Shown here: positions 46,084 to 55,435 of the stretch, piece by piece
How positions within the stretch are numbered: the first letter of the stretch is position 1
Layout of the letters: each line of letters begins with the position of its first letter
DNA from: Lysobacter enzymogenes
Lineage (GTDB): Bacteria; Pseudomonadota; Gammaproteobacteria; Xanthomonadales; Xanthomonadaceae
DNA length: 64,000 bases
Direction: 5' to 3'
NCBI RefSeq assembly: GCF_023617245.1
Contig: NZ_CP067396.1
Span: forward strand, 5,731,001-5,795,000
Program-made: the position numbers and the translations under genes
The notes under the pieces: generated by a model
What the model saw: the letters and a program-made list of their open reading frames with translations, nothing else
Databases searched by the model: none
Told to the model about the DNA's origin: nothing

Positions 46084-47445
46084 TTAGAACTTGTACTGCG
46101 CCGAGACGCCGAACAGGTTGGCGTGGCCCTTGAACTTGCCGACCAGGGTCGAGCCGCTAGTGGAGACGATGTCCACGTCCGGGCTGTCGATCTGGATGCG
46201 GGTGAACGCGGCGTCCACGCTCAGGTGCTCGTTCGCGTTCCAGGTCAGGCCGACCGAGTACAGGGTACGGTCGTTGTCGGGCAGGCGCGGGGTGCGGTGG
46301 GTGTCGTTGGTCGGGGTTTCGTCCTTGGCGATGCCGCCGCGCAGGGTGAAACGATCATTGAGATCGTATTCGGCGCCCAGCGCGTACATCATCGTGTCTT
46401 CCCACTGGAACTCTTCCTTGCTGATGTCGATGCCGTCGAAACGCTTGATTTCCACGGTCTGCAGCGAGTGCCAATCGGTCTTCTGCGCATCGAACATCAT
46501 GCGGAACTGGTCGGAGAAGGCGTAGGACACGCTCAGCGTGTCGGTGCTCGGCGTGGTCAGCGCCGCGCCGCCCGGCGCCGTGTTGTACACGGTGTTGGCC
46601 AGCAGCGGAGCGACCGAGGCCGGCTTGGTGAAGGTCACCGTGCCTTCCAGGTCGTGGTCGATCTCGGAGCGGTGCGAGTAACCGATCGCCAGGCGGTCGG
46701 TCGGCTTCCACTGGAAGCCCAGGATCCAGCCGATGCCGGTATCGTCGCCCTTGACCTTGGCCAGGCCGTCGGCGCGCTGCGGGCCGTACGGGGTGTTCGG
46801 CACCGCGCAGGCGGCCGGGCTCATGCGGCAGATCAGGCCGCCGAAGTCGACGGCGTTGGTCAGCGTCGCCTCGGCGCGCTCGTAGACGAAGCCGGCGCCG
46901 ACCGAGAAGCGGTCGGTCAGCTTGACCGCGGCCGACAGGGTCAGGTCGATGGTCTTCACTTCCGACTCGATGGCGCTGTAGCGGCCGATCCAGTTCGGGT
47001 CGTATTCGGTCTTCAGGCCGAACGGCGCGCTGAGCTGGGCGCCCAGGGTGAGCTTCTCGAACGAGCCCGACAGCGGGACCACGATCGACAGCGCCGGGAC
47101 CGGAGTCACGTCGCCCGGGTCGCCGCCGTTGCCGCCGGTCATCGCGCGGGCAGCCGGAGTGCCAGCCGCGGCGGTGCCGTTGCCGGTGAATTTTGCGGTC
47201 AGGTCGATCGCGGTGACGTCGCCACGGATCGTGGTCGAGTCCAGGTTCACCATCGCCGCCGGGTTGTTCGAGACGACCGACGCGTCCTTCTCCGAAACGG
47301 CGCTGCCGGCAAAGGCGCGGCCCTGGTTCTTGACGCTGTTCTCGCGAATCTGGAAACCGGTGGCGCCGGCCGAGCCGAAGCTGATGACGCCGGCCACGCC
47401 CAATGCGATCGCGGTCAGGCGGATGGTGCGGTGTGAGGGTTGCAT
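46084..47445 (-). CDS. OmpP1/FadL family outer-membrane transport protein
   Basis: A 453-residue beta-barrel for uptake of hydrophobic compounds. The signal peptide is followed directly by ATGFQIRENSVKNQGRAFAG, the FadL hatch hallmark, and by SNNPAAMVNL, another family signature. The C-terminus LFGVSAQYKF has the terminal Phe for barrel insertion. FadL proteins carry long-chain fatty acids and TodX/XylN relatives carry aromatics; the substrate is unspecified here. The ATG at 47445 follows GGAGAA. Terminator at 46031. Confidence 0.95.
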   Translation of the reverse strand: MQPSHRTIRLTAIALGVAGVISFGSAGATGFQIRENSVKNQGRAFAGSAVSEKDASVVSNNPAAMVNLDSTTIRGDVTAIDLTAKFTGNGTAAAGTPAARAMTGGNGGDPGDVTPVPALSIVVPLSGSFEKLTLGAQLSAPFGLKTEYDPNWIGRYSAIESEVKTIDLTLSAAVKLTDRFSVGAGFVYERAEATLTNAVDFGGLICRMSPAACAVPNTPYGPQRADGLAKVKGDDTGIGWILGFQWKPTDRLAIGYSHRSEIDHDLEGTVTFTKPASVAPLLANTVYNTAPGGAALTTPSTDTLSVSYAFSDQFRMMFDAQKTDWHSLQTVEIKRFDGIDISKEEFQWEDTMMYALGAEYDLNDRFTLRGGIAKDETPTNDTHRTPRLPDNDRTLYSVGLTWNANEHLSVDAAFTRIQIDSPDVDIVSTSGSTLVGKFKGHANLFGVSAQYKF

Positions 47446-47709
47446 GCGTGTATTCTCCGTTGGAGTATTTTTTCGTCTGTCGCGGCCGTGTGCATCGCCC
47501 CGCAGTGCGGACTGCGATGCCGCCGGAAACCCCTCCCGACGTACGACGCCGTATGCACTATAGCGCGGCCGTTAACCGAACGCTAACAATACGCCCAACC
47601 GGGCAAATTCGTCTCGTACCGATGTCGCAATCGCAGTCCCTACAGACACTTACGCCGACTTCTTGCCTGAATAGGGCAACTGCGGCCGCGGTCTCGCGGA
47701 GCTGACGCC

Positions 47710-48405
47710 GTGTTCGTCGCCATTCCCTCGCGCGAACGCGCCCGCCTGCGTTGGGCAACCCCGTTATTGTTCGCGCTGCTGTGGATCTGCTTCATCGTCT
47801 CGGCCGTGGTCCTGCCCGATCCGGAGCAGCGCCGGCTGATGCTGGAATGGGGCGCGCTGTCGGGCGGCCTGTCCTCGCCGGAAGCGTGGTGGGACGCGGT
47901 CCGCGAGGGCAGCCTGCTGCGGCTGTTCAGCGCCTTGTTCCTGCATGCCGACTGGGCGCATCTGCTCGGCAACCTGGTATTCCTGCTGATCTTCGGCCTG
48001 CCGGCCGAGCGGGCGATGGGGCCGTGGCGGCTGCTGGCGCTGTTCCTGTGCGGCGGCGCGGTGGCCAATCTCGCCGCGGTGATCGCCATCGCCACCCCGG
48101 ACCGGCTGATCATCGGCGCCAGCGGCGCGGTGTCGGCGCTGATCGGCGCCTACCTGGCGCTGTTCCCCGGCGCCAAGCTCGGCGTGGTGGTGCCGCTGGG
48201 CCTGTTCCTGCAGTTCGTCAAAGTGCCCGCACCGCTGCTGATCGGGGTGTGGGCGCTGCTGCAAGTGGTGTTCACCTTCATCGGCCCGGCGTTCGGCGCA
48301 GTGGCCTGGTCGGCGCACCTGGCCGGCTTCGCCTTCGGCGGCGCGTTCGCGCTGATCGCGCGCGCGGGCATCGCGCGGCGGTTGCGGCGCAAGCGCGGGT
48401 ATTGA
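47710..48405 (+). CDS. Rhomboid family intramembrane serine protease
   Basis: A 231-residue protein with six or seven hydrophobic segments. The catalytic Ser is in IIGASGAVSALIGAY and the His in WSAHLAGFAFGGAF, two blocks spaced as in rhomboids; the preceding FSALFLHADWAHLLGNLVFL contains the H/N residues of the conserved loop. It cleaves single-span membrane proteins, none known here. It starts with GTG at 47710. Confidence 0.93.
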   Translation: MFVAIPSRERARLRWATPLLFALLWICFIVSAVVLPDPEQRRLMLEWGALSGGLSSPEAWWDAVREGSLLRLFSALFLHADWAHLLGNLVFLLIFGLPAERAMGPWRLLALFLCGGAVANLAAVIAIATPDRLIIGASGAVSALIGAYLALFPGAKLGVVVPLGLFLQFVKVPAPLLIGVWALLQVVFTFIGPAFGAVAWSAHLAGFAFGGAFALIARAGIARRLRRKRGY

Positions 48406-48544
48406 GTCCGGCGCCGCAGCCGGGAATCGCATGACGCGGGCCGGGTTGCGCCCTTGCGTTGGCGGCCTGCGGACCCCACGCTCGACACAGGTCCGGGCGC
48501 TTTCGATCGCCCGCCGCCCTCTCTCCCTTCATTCCGCGCCCGCC

Positions 48545-48863
48545 ATGTCCACGCTCTACAAAGTCACCTTCCTCAATGCCGGCAAGATCTACGAGCTGTA
48601 CGCGCGCAAGATCGGCGCGGGCACGCTGTGGGGCTTCACCGAGGTCAGCGAGTTGGTGTTCGACCTGCACGACGGACTGGTGGTCGACCCGACCGAAGAG
48701 CGCTTGCGCGACGAGTTCGGCAACACCCGCGTGCTGCACTTGCCGATGCAGAGCCATCGTGCGGATCGAGGAAGTCGAGCGGAAGGGCCAGTCGGCGATC
48801 CGCGACGCGGCCTCGGGCGAGCGCGTGGTGACGCCGTTCCCGCTACCGGCCAAGCCGCGCTGA
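48545..48863 (+). pseudogene. DUF1820 family gene interrupted by a single-base frameshift
   Basis: From the ATG at 48545 the frame gives the normal start of the conserved ~105-residue DUF1820 family (STLYKVTFLNAGKIYELYAR, WGFTEVSELVFD). After LHLPM near 48748 the frame continues into non-homologous sequence, while the family's remaining part (IVRIEEVERKGQSAIRDA, then RVVTPFPLPAKPR) is read one base later, ending in TGA at 48861-48863. One extra base around 48749-48753 (in GATGCAGAGCC) explains this. The family is widespread and usually intact, so this is either a sequencing/assembly indel or a recent inactivation. Confidence 0.85.
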
Positions 48864-48882
48864 CGCGACGGATCCGGCGTTC

Positions 48883-49536
48883 ATGGACATCGGCGCGATG
48901 GATCGACGCGAAGACCTGATCGAACTCAAGGACCTGCGCATCCCGGTCGAACGCGCGCAGTTGCATGGCTGGCTGTACGAGGACGCCGGCGGCGAGCCGC
49001 GTTGGTCGATCGAAGTGAGCGGGCGCGCGCAGCGCTTCGGCGATGGCGACTTCGCCCAGGCGTTGAGTCCGCGCTTCTACGACGAATCGCTGCCGCTGCG
49101 CATCGGCGACTGGCGCGAGCTGGAACAGCAACGCTGCCGCTTCCGCTGGCAGGACGACGAAGACCAGGGCGACAGCCTGCCGACCTTGTACCTGTGCTCG
49201 CACCTGAGCCTGCCGCTGAGCGAGCTGAGCCTGGGCGCGCGCGACGGCCGCCGCTTCGCGCTGCGATGGACCGGACTGGCCGAGGCCAACTGGGACGAGG
49301 ACTACGGCCGCGAGATGCCGTTCCGGATCGAACTGCAGATTCCCTTCGTCGAGCAGGAAGTGCGCTTCTGGCAGCGCGGCGACGACGAGGAGGTCGAAAC
49401 CGCCGCGCGCGCGATCCTGCGCAAGCGCGGGCTGTCGGACGCGCACCTGCGCTATCGCGAGTACCGGCGTTTCCGCGACGACCCCGGCGACGAGCATTAC
49501 CGGTTGCTGCGCGCGTTCTTCGATCCGGTCGAGTGA
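48883..49536 (+). CDS. Hypothetical cytoplasmic protein
   Basis: A 217-residue acidic, Arg- and Trp-rich protein with no signal or membrane segment. Blocks such as WRELEQQRCRFRWQDDEDQG, LCSHLSLPLSELSLGARDGR and RWTGLAEANWDEDYG suggest a compact alpha/beta fold. No family was recognised. The ATG at 48883 is used; a second Met is at residue 6. It begins 19 bases after the DUF1820 gene on the same strand and may be in its operon. Confidence 0.75.
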   Translation: MDIGAMDRREDLIELKDLRIPVERAQLHGWLYEDAGGEPRWSIEVSGRAQRFGDGDFAQALSPRFYDESLPLRIGDWRELEQQRCRFRWQDDEDQGDSLPTLYLCSHLSLPLSELSLGARDGRRFALRWTGLAEANWDEDYGREMPFRIELQIPFVEQEVRFWQRGDDEEVETAARAILRKRGLSDAHLRYREYRRFRDDPGDEHYRLLRAFFDPVE

Positions 49537-49590
49537 GCCGCGAACTCGGCTGTCGCATTGAAGTCCACGGCTTTTGCGGCAGTAGCTTCT

Positions 49591-49672
49591 GTGGGAGGGA
49601 CTTCAGTCCCGACGCTCTTGTGCCCGATCGCTTCGAGCTGAAACAAAGGCATCGGGACTGAAGTCCCTCCCA
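49591..49672. repeat. GTGG-type REP inverted pair (family 2 variant)
   Basis: GTGGGAGGGACTTCAGTCCC and its inverted copy ending at 49672; the inner GGGACTTCAGTCCC differs from the GGGCCTTCAGGCCC of the other family 2 copies but pairs with itself equally, that is, compensated changes. It lies between the convergent hypothetical and ctpA genes. Confidence 0.85.
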
Positions 49673-49693
49673 CAAAAGCTGCAGCCGCCAACA

Positions 49694-49725
49694 AAAAAAC
49701 GCCCGGCGCAGGCCGGGCGTTTTTT
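49694..49725. terminator. Rho-independent terminator, bidirectional
   Basis: A 14-bp stem (49694-49707 with 49712-49725), loop GCAG, A/T tracts on both sides, 20 bases from the ctpA stop. Confidence 0.92.
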
Positions 49726-49745
49726 CGAGCCGGTGGCGGGCTCGT

Positions 49746-51218
49746 TCAGCGCTTGGCCGCGGGCGCCGGCTTCTTCGCCGACTGCGCCGCCTTGGTCGCG
49801 CCGGGCGTCTTCAACTCCGCCAGCGCCGAAGCGATCGGGCCGTCGCCGTCGAGCACCTCGCCGGCGTTGCTGCCCGGCTGGCCTTCTTCGTCGCCGTGCA
49901 GGTGGCCGGGCAAGGCCGCCTCGGTATAGCTGGGACGGTCGCTCTTGTCGTCCTTGGGCGCGCGCAGGGTCACGTCGGGCACGATGCCCAGCGCCTGGAT
50001 CGACTTGCCGCTGGGCGTGTAATAGCGCGCGGTGGTGAGCTTGACCGAGTCGCCGTTGTCCAGCGGCAACACGGTCTGCACCGAGCCCTTGCCGAAGGTG
50101 CGGCTGCCGATCACCCGGCCGCGGCCGTTGTCGCGCAACGCGCCGGCCAGCACTTCCGAGGCGCTGGCCGAACCGGCGTCGACCAGCACCATCAGCGGCG
50201 CGCCGTCGAGCAGGTCGCCCGGGGTGGCGCTGAATTCGGCGTCGCTGATGGCGATGCGGCCGCGGGTGCTGACGATCTTGCCGCGCTCGAGCAGGTCGTC
50301 GGCGATCTGCACCGCCGAGGTCAGCAGGCCGCCGGGATTGCTGCGCAGGTCCAGCACCAGGCCGCGCAGCTTGCCGCCGGACTGCTCCTTGAGCTTGCGC
50401 AGCTGGGTTTCGAAATCGGCCGCGGTGTCGGCCTGGAACGCGCTCACCCGCAGGTAGCCGTAGCCCGGCTCGAGCATGCGGCTCTTGACGCTGGCCACGC
50501 GGATGGTCTCGCGCGCCACGGTCACGTCGAAGGGCTTGTCGCGGCCCTCGCGCACGATGGTCAGCACGACCTTGCTGCCCGGCGCGCCGCGCAGCGGGCC
50601 GGAACTGTCGCCTTCGTCGACCTTGAACGGCTTGCCGTCGATCGCGGTGATCAGGTCGCCGGCCTTGATCCCGGCGCGCGCGGCCGGAGTGTCGTCGATC
50701 GGCGAGATCACCCGCAGCGTGCCGTCGGGCTGGCGCAGCAGCTCCACGCCGATGCCGTCGTAGTTGCCGCGCGATTGTTCGTCGAAATTCTCGGCGTCGG
50801 CCTTGTCGAAATAGACGCTGTGCGGGTCGAGGTCGAACAGCAGGCCGCGGATCGCCGAATGCATCAGCTTGGCGTCGTCGACGGGTTCGACATACGCCTG
50901 CTTGACCGCGTTGTAGACCGCGACGTAGCGGCGGATCTCGTCGATCGGCACCTTCGAATCGCTGTCGTCCTTGCCGGCCTTGGCGCTGCGCTTGCCCGGC
51001 GCCTGCGCCGGCGGCGTGGCCTGGCCGTCGTCTTGCGCGTCGGCATCGTCCGCATCGTCGGCGGCGGGCGCGGGCTGGGACGCGGCGGGCGGCGCTTGCA
51101 CCGGCGCGGCGGGCGGGGTCGCCTGCGCGGGCGGCGCGGGCTGCTGGGCCAGGGCCGGCACGGCGCCCAGCGCCAGGGCGAGCGGAAGCAGACTACGCAG
51201 GGGGTGACGCAGGGACAT
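49746..51218 (-). CDS. ctpA: S41 family C-terminal processing peptidase
   Basis: A 490-residue periplasmic serine protease. A signal peptide (ALALGAVPALAQQ) and a long Ala/Pro/Asp-rich linker (~25-75) precede the helical start, a PDZ domain (GIGVELLRQPDGTLRVISPI to DLITAIDGKPF, ~150-205), and the catalytic core with the Ser in GSASASEVLAGAL and Lys in FGKGSVQT (Ser-Lys dyad). The tail is Ala/Lys-rich. Related CtpA/Prc enzymes trim or degrade periplasmic proteins including cell-wall hydrolases. It is downstream of envC, a frequent arrangement. Confidence 0.95.
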   Translation of the reverse strand: MSLRHPLRSLLPLALALGAVPALAQQPAPPAQATPPAAPVQAPPAASQPAPAADDADDADAQDDGQATPPAQAPGKRSAKAGKDDSDSKVPIDEIRRYVAVYNAVKQAYVEPVDDAKLMHSAIRGLLFDLDPHSVYFDKADAENFDEQSRGNYDGIGVELLRQPDGTLRVISPIDDTPAARAGIKAGDLITAIDGKPFKVDEGDSSGPLRGAPGSKVVLTIVREGRDKPFDVTVARETIRVASVKSRMLEPGYGYLRVSAFQADTAADFETQLRKLKEQSGGKLRGLVLDLRSNPGGLLTSAVQIADDLLERGKIVSTRGRIAISDAEFSATPGDLLDGAPLMVLVDAGSASASEVLAGALRDNGRGRVIGSRTFGKGSVQTVLPLDNGDSVKLTTARYYTPSGKSIQALGIVPDVTLRAPKDDKSDRPSYTEAALPGHLHGDEEGQPGSNAGEVLDGDGPIASALAELKTPGATKAAQSAKKPAPAAKR

Positions 51219-51513
51219 GCACGACGCTCCGAAGCGGATGGCGGTTGGACCGCGTGCGGCGGCCCGTGGCAGTCGGACCGCGCGAGGCGGCCAGGGTTCG
51301 GTCGATTATCTGCGCACGTTAAGCGGGGCGCTTGCAAGCTTTCGTTAAAACCCGCGGCCCTCGCGCCGCTGCCGGCCCGCGCGGCCTGTCCGCCGCGGCG
51401 CGCACTACGTTCCGGGCCGCGCCGAGTGCGCAAACCGCGGCCACAAACACCGCCAGCCGCGCCACTGCGCCGAAGCCGCGACGACGCTCACGCCGCCAAG
51501 CGACCCGCGCGCC

Positions 51514-52779
51514 TCAACGCCGCAGCCACACGCCCGGGTTCACCGGCTGCCCGCCGCGGCGCAATTCGAAGTACAACGCCGGCCGGCCGTGGCCGCCGGA
51601 ACTGCCGACGGTGGCGACGGCGTCGCCCTTCTTGACCGTCGCCCCGGCGTCCTTGAGCAGGGCGTCGTTGTTGGCGTACAGACTCATGTAGCCGTTGCCG
51701 TGGTCGACGATCAGCAACAGGCCGTAGCCGGTCATCCATTCCGAATAGACCACGGTGCCGTCGCCGACCGCCTTGACCGTGGCGCCGGCCGGCGCGCCGA
51801 TCAGCAGGCCCTCGCTGCTGCGGCCGTCGGGCATGGTGCCGCCGAAGCCGGCCAGCAACGCGCCCGACACCGGCCATCCCAGGCCGCCGACCTGCGGCGC
51901 GGGCGCGCTGGCGACCGCGACCGGCGGCTTGCGCACCGGCGCGGGCTTGCCCTTGGCCGCCGCCGCGGCGGCGGCGCGCGCCTCGCGCGCTTCGCGTTCG
52001 GCGCGGGCCTTGGCCGCGGCGCGGCGCTGGGCCTCGGCGCGCGCGGCGGCCGCGCGCAGCTTGGCCAACAATTGCTCGAGCCCCTTGGCGTCGCGGCCGA
52101 GTTCGCGCTCGCGGGTGCTGCGGTCTTCGTATTTTTCGTTGATCTGGGCGACCAGGACGGCGCGGTCCTTGCGGTCCTTCTCGAGCTGGCCCAGCTGCGC
52201 GCGCTGTTGCTTGCGGGTGCTGTCGAGGCTGGCGCGGCGCTCGACGATCTCGCGTTCGAGCCGGTCCAGCTCGCGCAGCTGCGCGGTCAGTTCGTCGATG
52301 CGGCGCGCGCGGTCGCGCTGCAGATAGCCGTGATAGGTCAGGATGCGGCCGCTGTCGGCGACCCGGTCCTGCGACAGCAGCGCCTTGAGCGGCGCATCGT
52401 TGCCCTGCGCATAGGCGGCGCGCAGCAGTTGTTCCAGCTCCTTGCGGCGCGCGCCGAGATTCTTCTTGAGCGAATCGCGCTGGTCCTGGGTCTGCTTGAG
52501 CGCGGCGTGCTCGCGCGCCAGCCGCGTCTCGGTGTCGCGCAGCACCCGGTTGGAACGGCCGACCTGTTCGTCGGCCGCGCGCAGCTTCTGCGCCGCATCG
52601 CCGCGCTGTCCTTCCAGCTTGCGCCGCTCGGCCGCGACCGACTTCAACTCGGTCTTGATCTTCTCGAGCTTGCGCTCGGTCTCGCGGCTGCTGCCCTGCT
52701 GCGCCGCGGCGCGCGCCGGCGGCGCCGCCAACGGCAGCGCCGCCAGCAGCGCCAACATCCACGCGCACGCGATACGCAT
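51514..52779 (-). CDS. envC: Murein hydrolase activator EnvC
   Basis: A 421-residue periplasmic protein that activates amidases AmiA/AmiB at the division site together with FtsEX. A signal peptide is followed by a long coiled coil (~30-250, with many Arg/Lys/Glu/Leu heptads) and a C-terminal LytM domain (~300-421). The LytM zinc ligands are gone: the first His is Ser in GRSSEGLLIGAP, the YAHL block is YANND, and the HLHFE block is ALYFELRRGG. So it is a non-catalytic activator, as in E. coli EnvC. Its ATG overlaps the gpmI stop in TGATG. Confidence 0.93.
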   Translation of the reverse strand: MRIACAWMLALLAALPLAAPPARAAAQQGSSRETERKLEKIKTELKSVAAERRKLEGQRGDAAQKLRAADEQVGRSNRVLRDTETRLAREHAALKQTQDQRDSLKKNLGARRKELEQLLRAAYAQGNDAPLKALLSQDRVADSGRILTYHGYLQRDRARRIDELTAQLRELDRLEREIVERRASLDSTRKQQRAQLGQLEKDRKDRAVLVAQINEKYEDRSTRERELGRDAKGLEQLLAKLRAAAARAEAQRRAAAKARAEREAREARAAAAAAAKGKPAPVRKPPVAVASAPAPQVGGLGWPVSGALLAGFGGTMPDGRSSEGLLIGAPAGATVKAVGDGTVVYSEWMTGYGLLLIVDHGNGYMSLYANNDALLKDAGATVKKGDAVATVGSSGGHGRPALYFELRRGGQPVNPGVWLRR

Positions 52780-54314
52780 CAGCCCTCCAGCAGGCTGCGG
52801 CCGGTCATCTCCTCGGGCTGCGGCAGCCCGAGCAGATCCAGGATGGTCGGCGCGACGTCGCGCAGCGCGCCGCCGGAACGCAGCGCCGCCTTGCGCGGGC
52901 CGACGTACACCAGCGGCACCGGGCCGACGGTGTGCGCGGTATGCGGCTGCCCGGTCGAGGCGTCGCGCATCATCTCCAGGTTGCCGTGGTCGGCGGTGAT
53001 CAGCAGCGCGCCGTGCACCTCCTGCACCGCCGCGGCGATCGCGCCGATGGCCTTGTCGACCGCCTGCGCGGCCAGGATCGCGGCCTGCAGGTCGCCGGTG
53101 TGGCCGACCATGTCGGGGTTGGCGATGTTGCAGATCGCCACGTCCACCGCCTGCGCGCGGATCGTCTCGACCAGCTTGGCGGTCACTTCCGGGCAGCTCA
53201 TTTCCGGCTGCAGGTCGTAGGTGGCGACCTTCGGGCTCGGCACCAGGATGCGGGTTTCGCCGGCGTAGGGCTCTTCGCGGCCGCCGCTGAAGAAGAAGGT
53301 GACGTGGGCGTACTTCTCGGTTTCGGCGATGCGCAGCTGGCTCAGGCCATGCTCGGCCAGCAACTCGCCGAGCGTATTGCGCAGATCGTCGGGGCCGAAC
53401 GCGACCGACGCCGGCAGCTTGGCGTCGTATTCGGTCAGACAGACGAAGCGCGACAGCTTCGGCGTGCGCGCCTGATAGCCGTCGAAGTTCGGATCCACGA
53501 ACGCGGCGGTGAGCTGGCGCGCGCGGTCGGCGCGGAAGTTCATGAACACCACCGCGTCGCCGTCGGCCATCGGCCGGGCGTCGCCGATCACGGTGGGGGC
53601 GACGAATTCGTCGGTCTCGCCGCGCGCGTAGGCCGCTTCGAGGCCTTCCAGCGCGGTCGCGGCATGCTGTTCGCTGCGCGCTTCGACGATCGCGTCCCAG
53701 GCGCGCAGCTGGCGGTCCCAGCGCTTGTCGCGGTCCATCGCGTAGTAGCGGCCGCCGATGCTGGCGATATGCGCGTTGCCGGCCTCGTCGCAGGCCTGCT
53801 GCAGGCGTTGCAGGCTCGGCGCGGCCGACTTCGGCGGCATGTCGCGGCCGTCGAGGAAGGCGTGCACGGCGACCTTCGCCACGCCTTCGCGGCGGGCCAG
53901 TTCGATCATCGCGAAAATGTGCCGCTCGTGGCTGTGCACGCCGCCGGGCGAGAGCAGGCCCAGCAGGTGCAAGGTCGCGCCGGCGGCCTGGGCCGCGGCG
54001 CAGGCGGCGCGCAGTTCCTGGTTGGCGAAGAAGCTGCCGTCCTCGACCGCCGCGTCGATGCGGGTCAGGTCCTGGTAGACGATGCGGCCGGCGCCGAGGT
54101 TCATGTGGCCGACCTCGGAATTGCCCATCTGCCCGTCGGGCAGGCCGACGTGGCGGCCCTCGGTGTGGATCAGGGTGTGCGCCTGGCTGGCCAGCAGCGC
54201 GCGCCAGTTCGGCAGGTCGGCCTGGGCCAGGGCGTTGTCGGCCGGGTCGTCGCGGTGGCCCCAGCCGTCGAGGATCAGCAGCACTACGGGCTTGGGGCGG
54301 GAGGTCGCAGACAC
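52779..54314 (-). CDS. gpmI: 2,3-bisphosphoglycerate-independent phosphoglycerate mutase
   Basis: Interconverts 3- and 2-phosphoglycerate using two Mn2+ ions. The 511-residue length and motifs are normal: LILDGWGHRDD at the start, the phosphorylated Ser in GNSEVGHMNLGAGR (~residue 65), HAFLDGRDMPP, MNFRADRARQL and ITADHGNLEMM. It starts with GTG at 54314 (VSATSRPKPVVLLILDGW), preceded by AGGAAA. The gene order gpmI-envC-ctpA is common in gammaproteobacteria and all three are tightly spaced. Confidence 0.96.
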   Translation of the reverse strand: MSATSRPKPVVLLILDGWGHRDDPADNALAQADLPNWRALLASQAHTLIHTEGRHVGLPDGQMGNSEVGHMNLGAGRIVYQDLTRIDAAVEDGSFFANQELRAACAAAQAAGATLHLLGLLSPGGVHSHERHIFAMIELARREGVAKVAVHAFLDGRDMPPKSAAPSLQRLQQACDEAGNAHIASIGGRYYAMDRDKRWDRQLRAWDAIVEARSEQHAATALEGLEAAYARGETDEFVAPTVIGDARPMADGDAVVFMNFRADRARQLTAAFVDPNFDGYQARTPKLSRFVCLTEYDAKLPASVAFGPDDLRNTLGELLAEHGLSQLRIAETEKYAHVTFFFSGGREEPYAGETRILVPSPKVATYDLQPEMSCPEVTAKLVETIRAQAVDVAICNIANPDMVGHTGDLQAAILAAQAVDKAIGAIAAAVQEVHGALLITADHGNLEMMRDASTGQPHTAHTVGPVPLVYVGPRKAALRSGGALRDVAPTILDLLGLPQPEEMTGRSLLEG

Positions 54315-54559
54315 GTGGGCGTTTCCTATGACGAAGGGCGGAATGACTAAGGACGGGCGCCGCGGCGCGCGGATTGGGCGATTGTAGCGAAGCGGGCGAT
54401 GAAGCCCCGGGGAACGGCGGCGCAAACCGCGACGACGACGACGCGGCGGCGACGATGGCGCCCCGCGGCGACCGCCCCGAGGATTTTTTCGCCGCGGCGT
54501 AAACCGTCCGCGCGTCCGCCGCATCACAAGCCATGCCCACCCGAACAACGGAACCCGCC

Positions 54560-55225
54560 ATGACCCGCACCCAGCTGTCCGCCTGCCTGTCCGTCCTCAT
54601 CGCCCTGTCCTCGACCGCGGCCCTGGCCGACGACGATGTCAGCAAGGTCAACGGCAGCATCACCGTCGAGGCCGGCCAGCGCCGCGGCGACGTGGAAACC
54701 GTCAACGGCAGCATCCGCGTCGGCGACAACGCCGCCGTCCAGGACGCGCAGACCGTCAACGGCAGCATCAACGTCGGCAACGGCGCCCAGACCGGCCGCC
54801 TGGAGACGGTCAACGGCAGCATCCGCGCCGGCACCAAGCTCACCGCCAGCGACGGCATCGAGACCGTCAACGGCGGCGTCTTCGTCGACCGCGGCGGCCG
54901 CGTGCGCGGCGACGTGGAGACCGTCAACGGCTCGATCGGCCTGGTCGCCACCGAACTGACCGGCGGCATCGAGACGGTCAACGGCGACGTCACCGTCGGC
55001 GTCGATTCGCACGTCGCCGGCGGCATCAAGTACACCAAGCCGACCGGCAACTTCACCTTCCAGAAGCGCGATCCGATCGTGATCGTCGGCCCGAACGCGC
55101 GCGTGGACGGCCCGCTGGTGTTCGAGCGCCCGGTCAAGCTGTACGTGCACGCCAGCGCCAAGACCGGCGCGATCCGCGGCGCCACCGCCATCGCCTTCAG
55201 CGGCGCGACCCCGCCGGCGCAGTAA
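54560..55225 (+). CDS. Secreted VNGSI-repeat (beta-solenoid) protein
   Basis: A 221-residue exported protein: signal peptide (RTQLSACLSVLIALSSTAAL, cleavage near ALA-DD), then about seven repeats of 18-19 residues with a VNGSI/VNGDV core (KVNGSITV, ETVNGSIRV, QTVNGSINV, ETVNGSIRA, ETVNGGVFV, ETVNGSIGL, ETVNGDVTV), then a ~65-residue C-terminal part with FTFQKRDPIVIVGPNARVDG. Regular short repeats with alternating hydrophobics suggest a beta-solenoid like bactofilins or DUF4097/polymer-forming proteins. Function unknown. The ATG at 54560, with GGAAC upstream, is preferred over 54533. Confidence 0.82.
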   Translation: MTRTQLSACLSVLIALSSTAALADDDVSKVNGSITVEAGQRRGDVETVNGSIRVGDNAAVQDAQTVNGSINVGNGAQTGRLETVNGSIRAGTKLTASDGIETVNGGVFVDRGGRVRGDVETVNGSIGLVATELTGGIETVNGDVTVGVDSHVAGGIKYTKPTGNFTFQKRDPIVIVGPNARVDGPLVFERPVKLYVHASAKTGAIRGATAIAFSGATPPAQ

Positions 55226-55435
55226 TCGCCGTCCTCCGCCTCCGCCGCGGGCGCCGCCTTCTCCTGGCCGTGAAGGGCGCCCGCCGCGGGGGCTTTACCG
55301 CCGCGCGCCCCGGCGCGCCGCCCGGCGAAGCGCCCGGATCGGTCAAGCCGGCCCGGCCCGCCGCGGCCCGGGCCTGCACCTAGAATGGACCTCCCCCACG
55401 CCCCGGCCGCTGGCCGCCCTTGGAGGTTCCAGACC

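Noticed and set aside
51298..51350. A -10-like GATAAT with TTGCAA upstream of ctpA
   Set aside because: Spacing is about 21 bases, too long for a standard promoter, so it was not listed.
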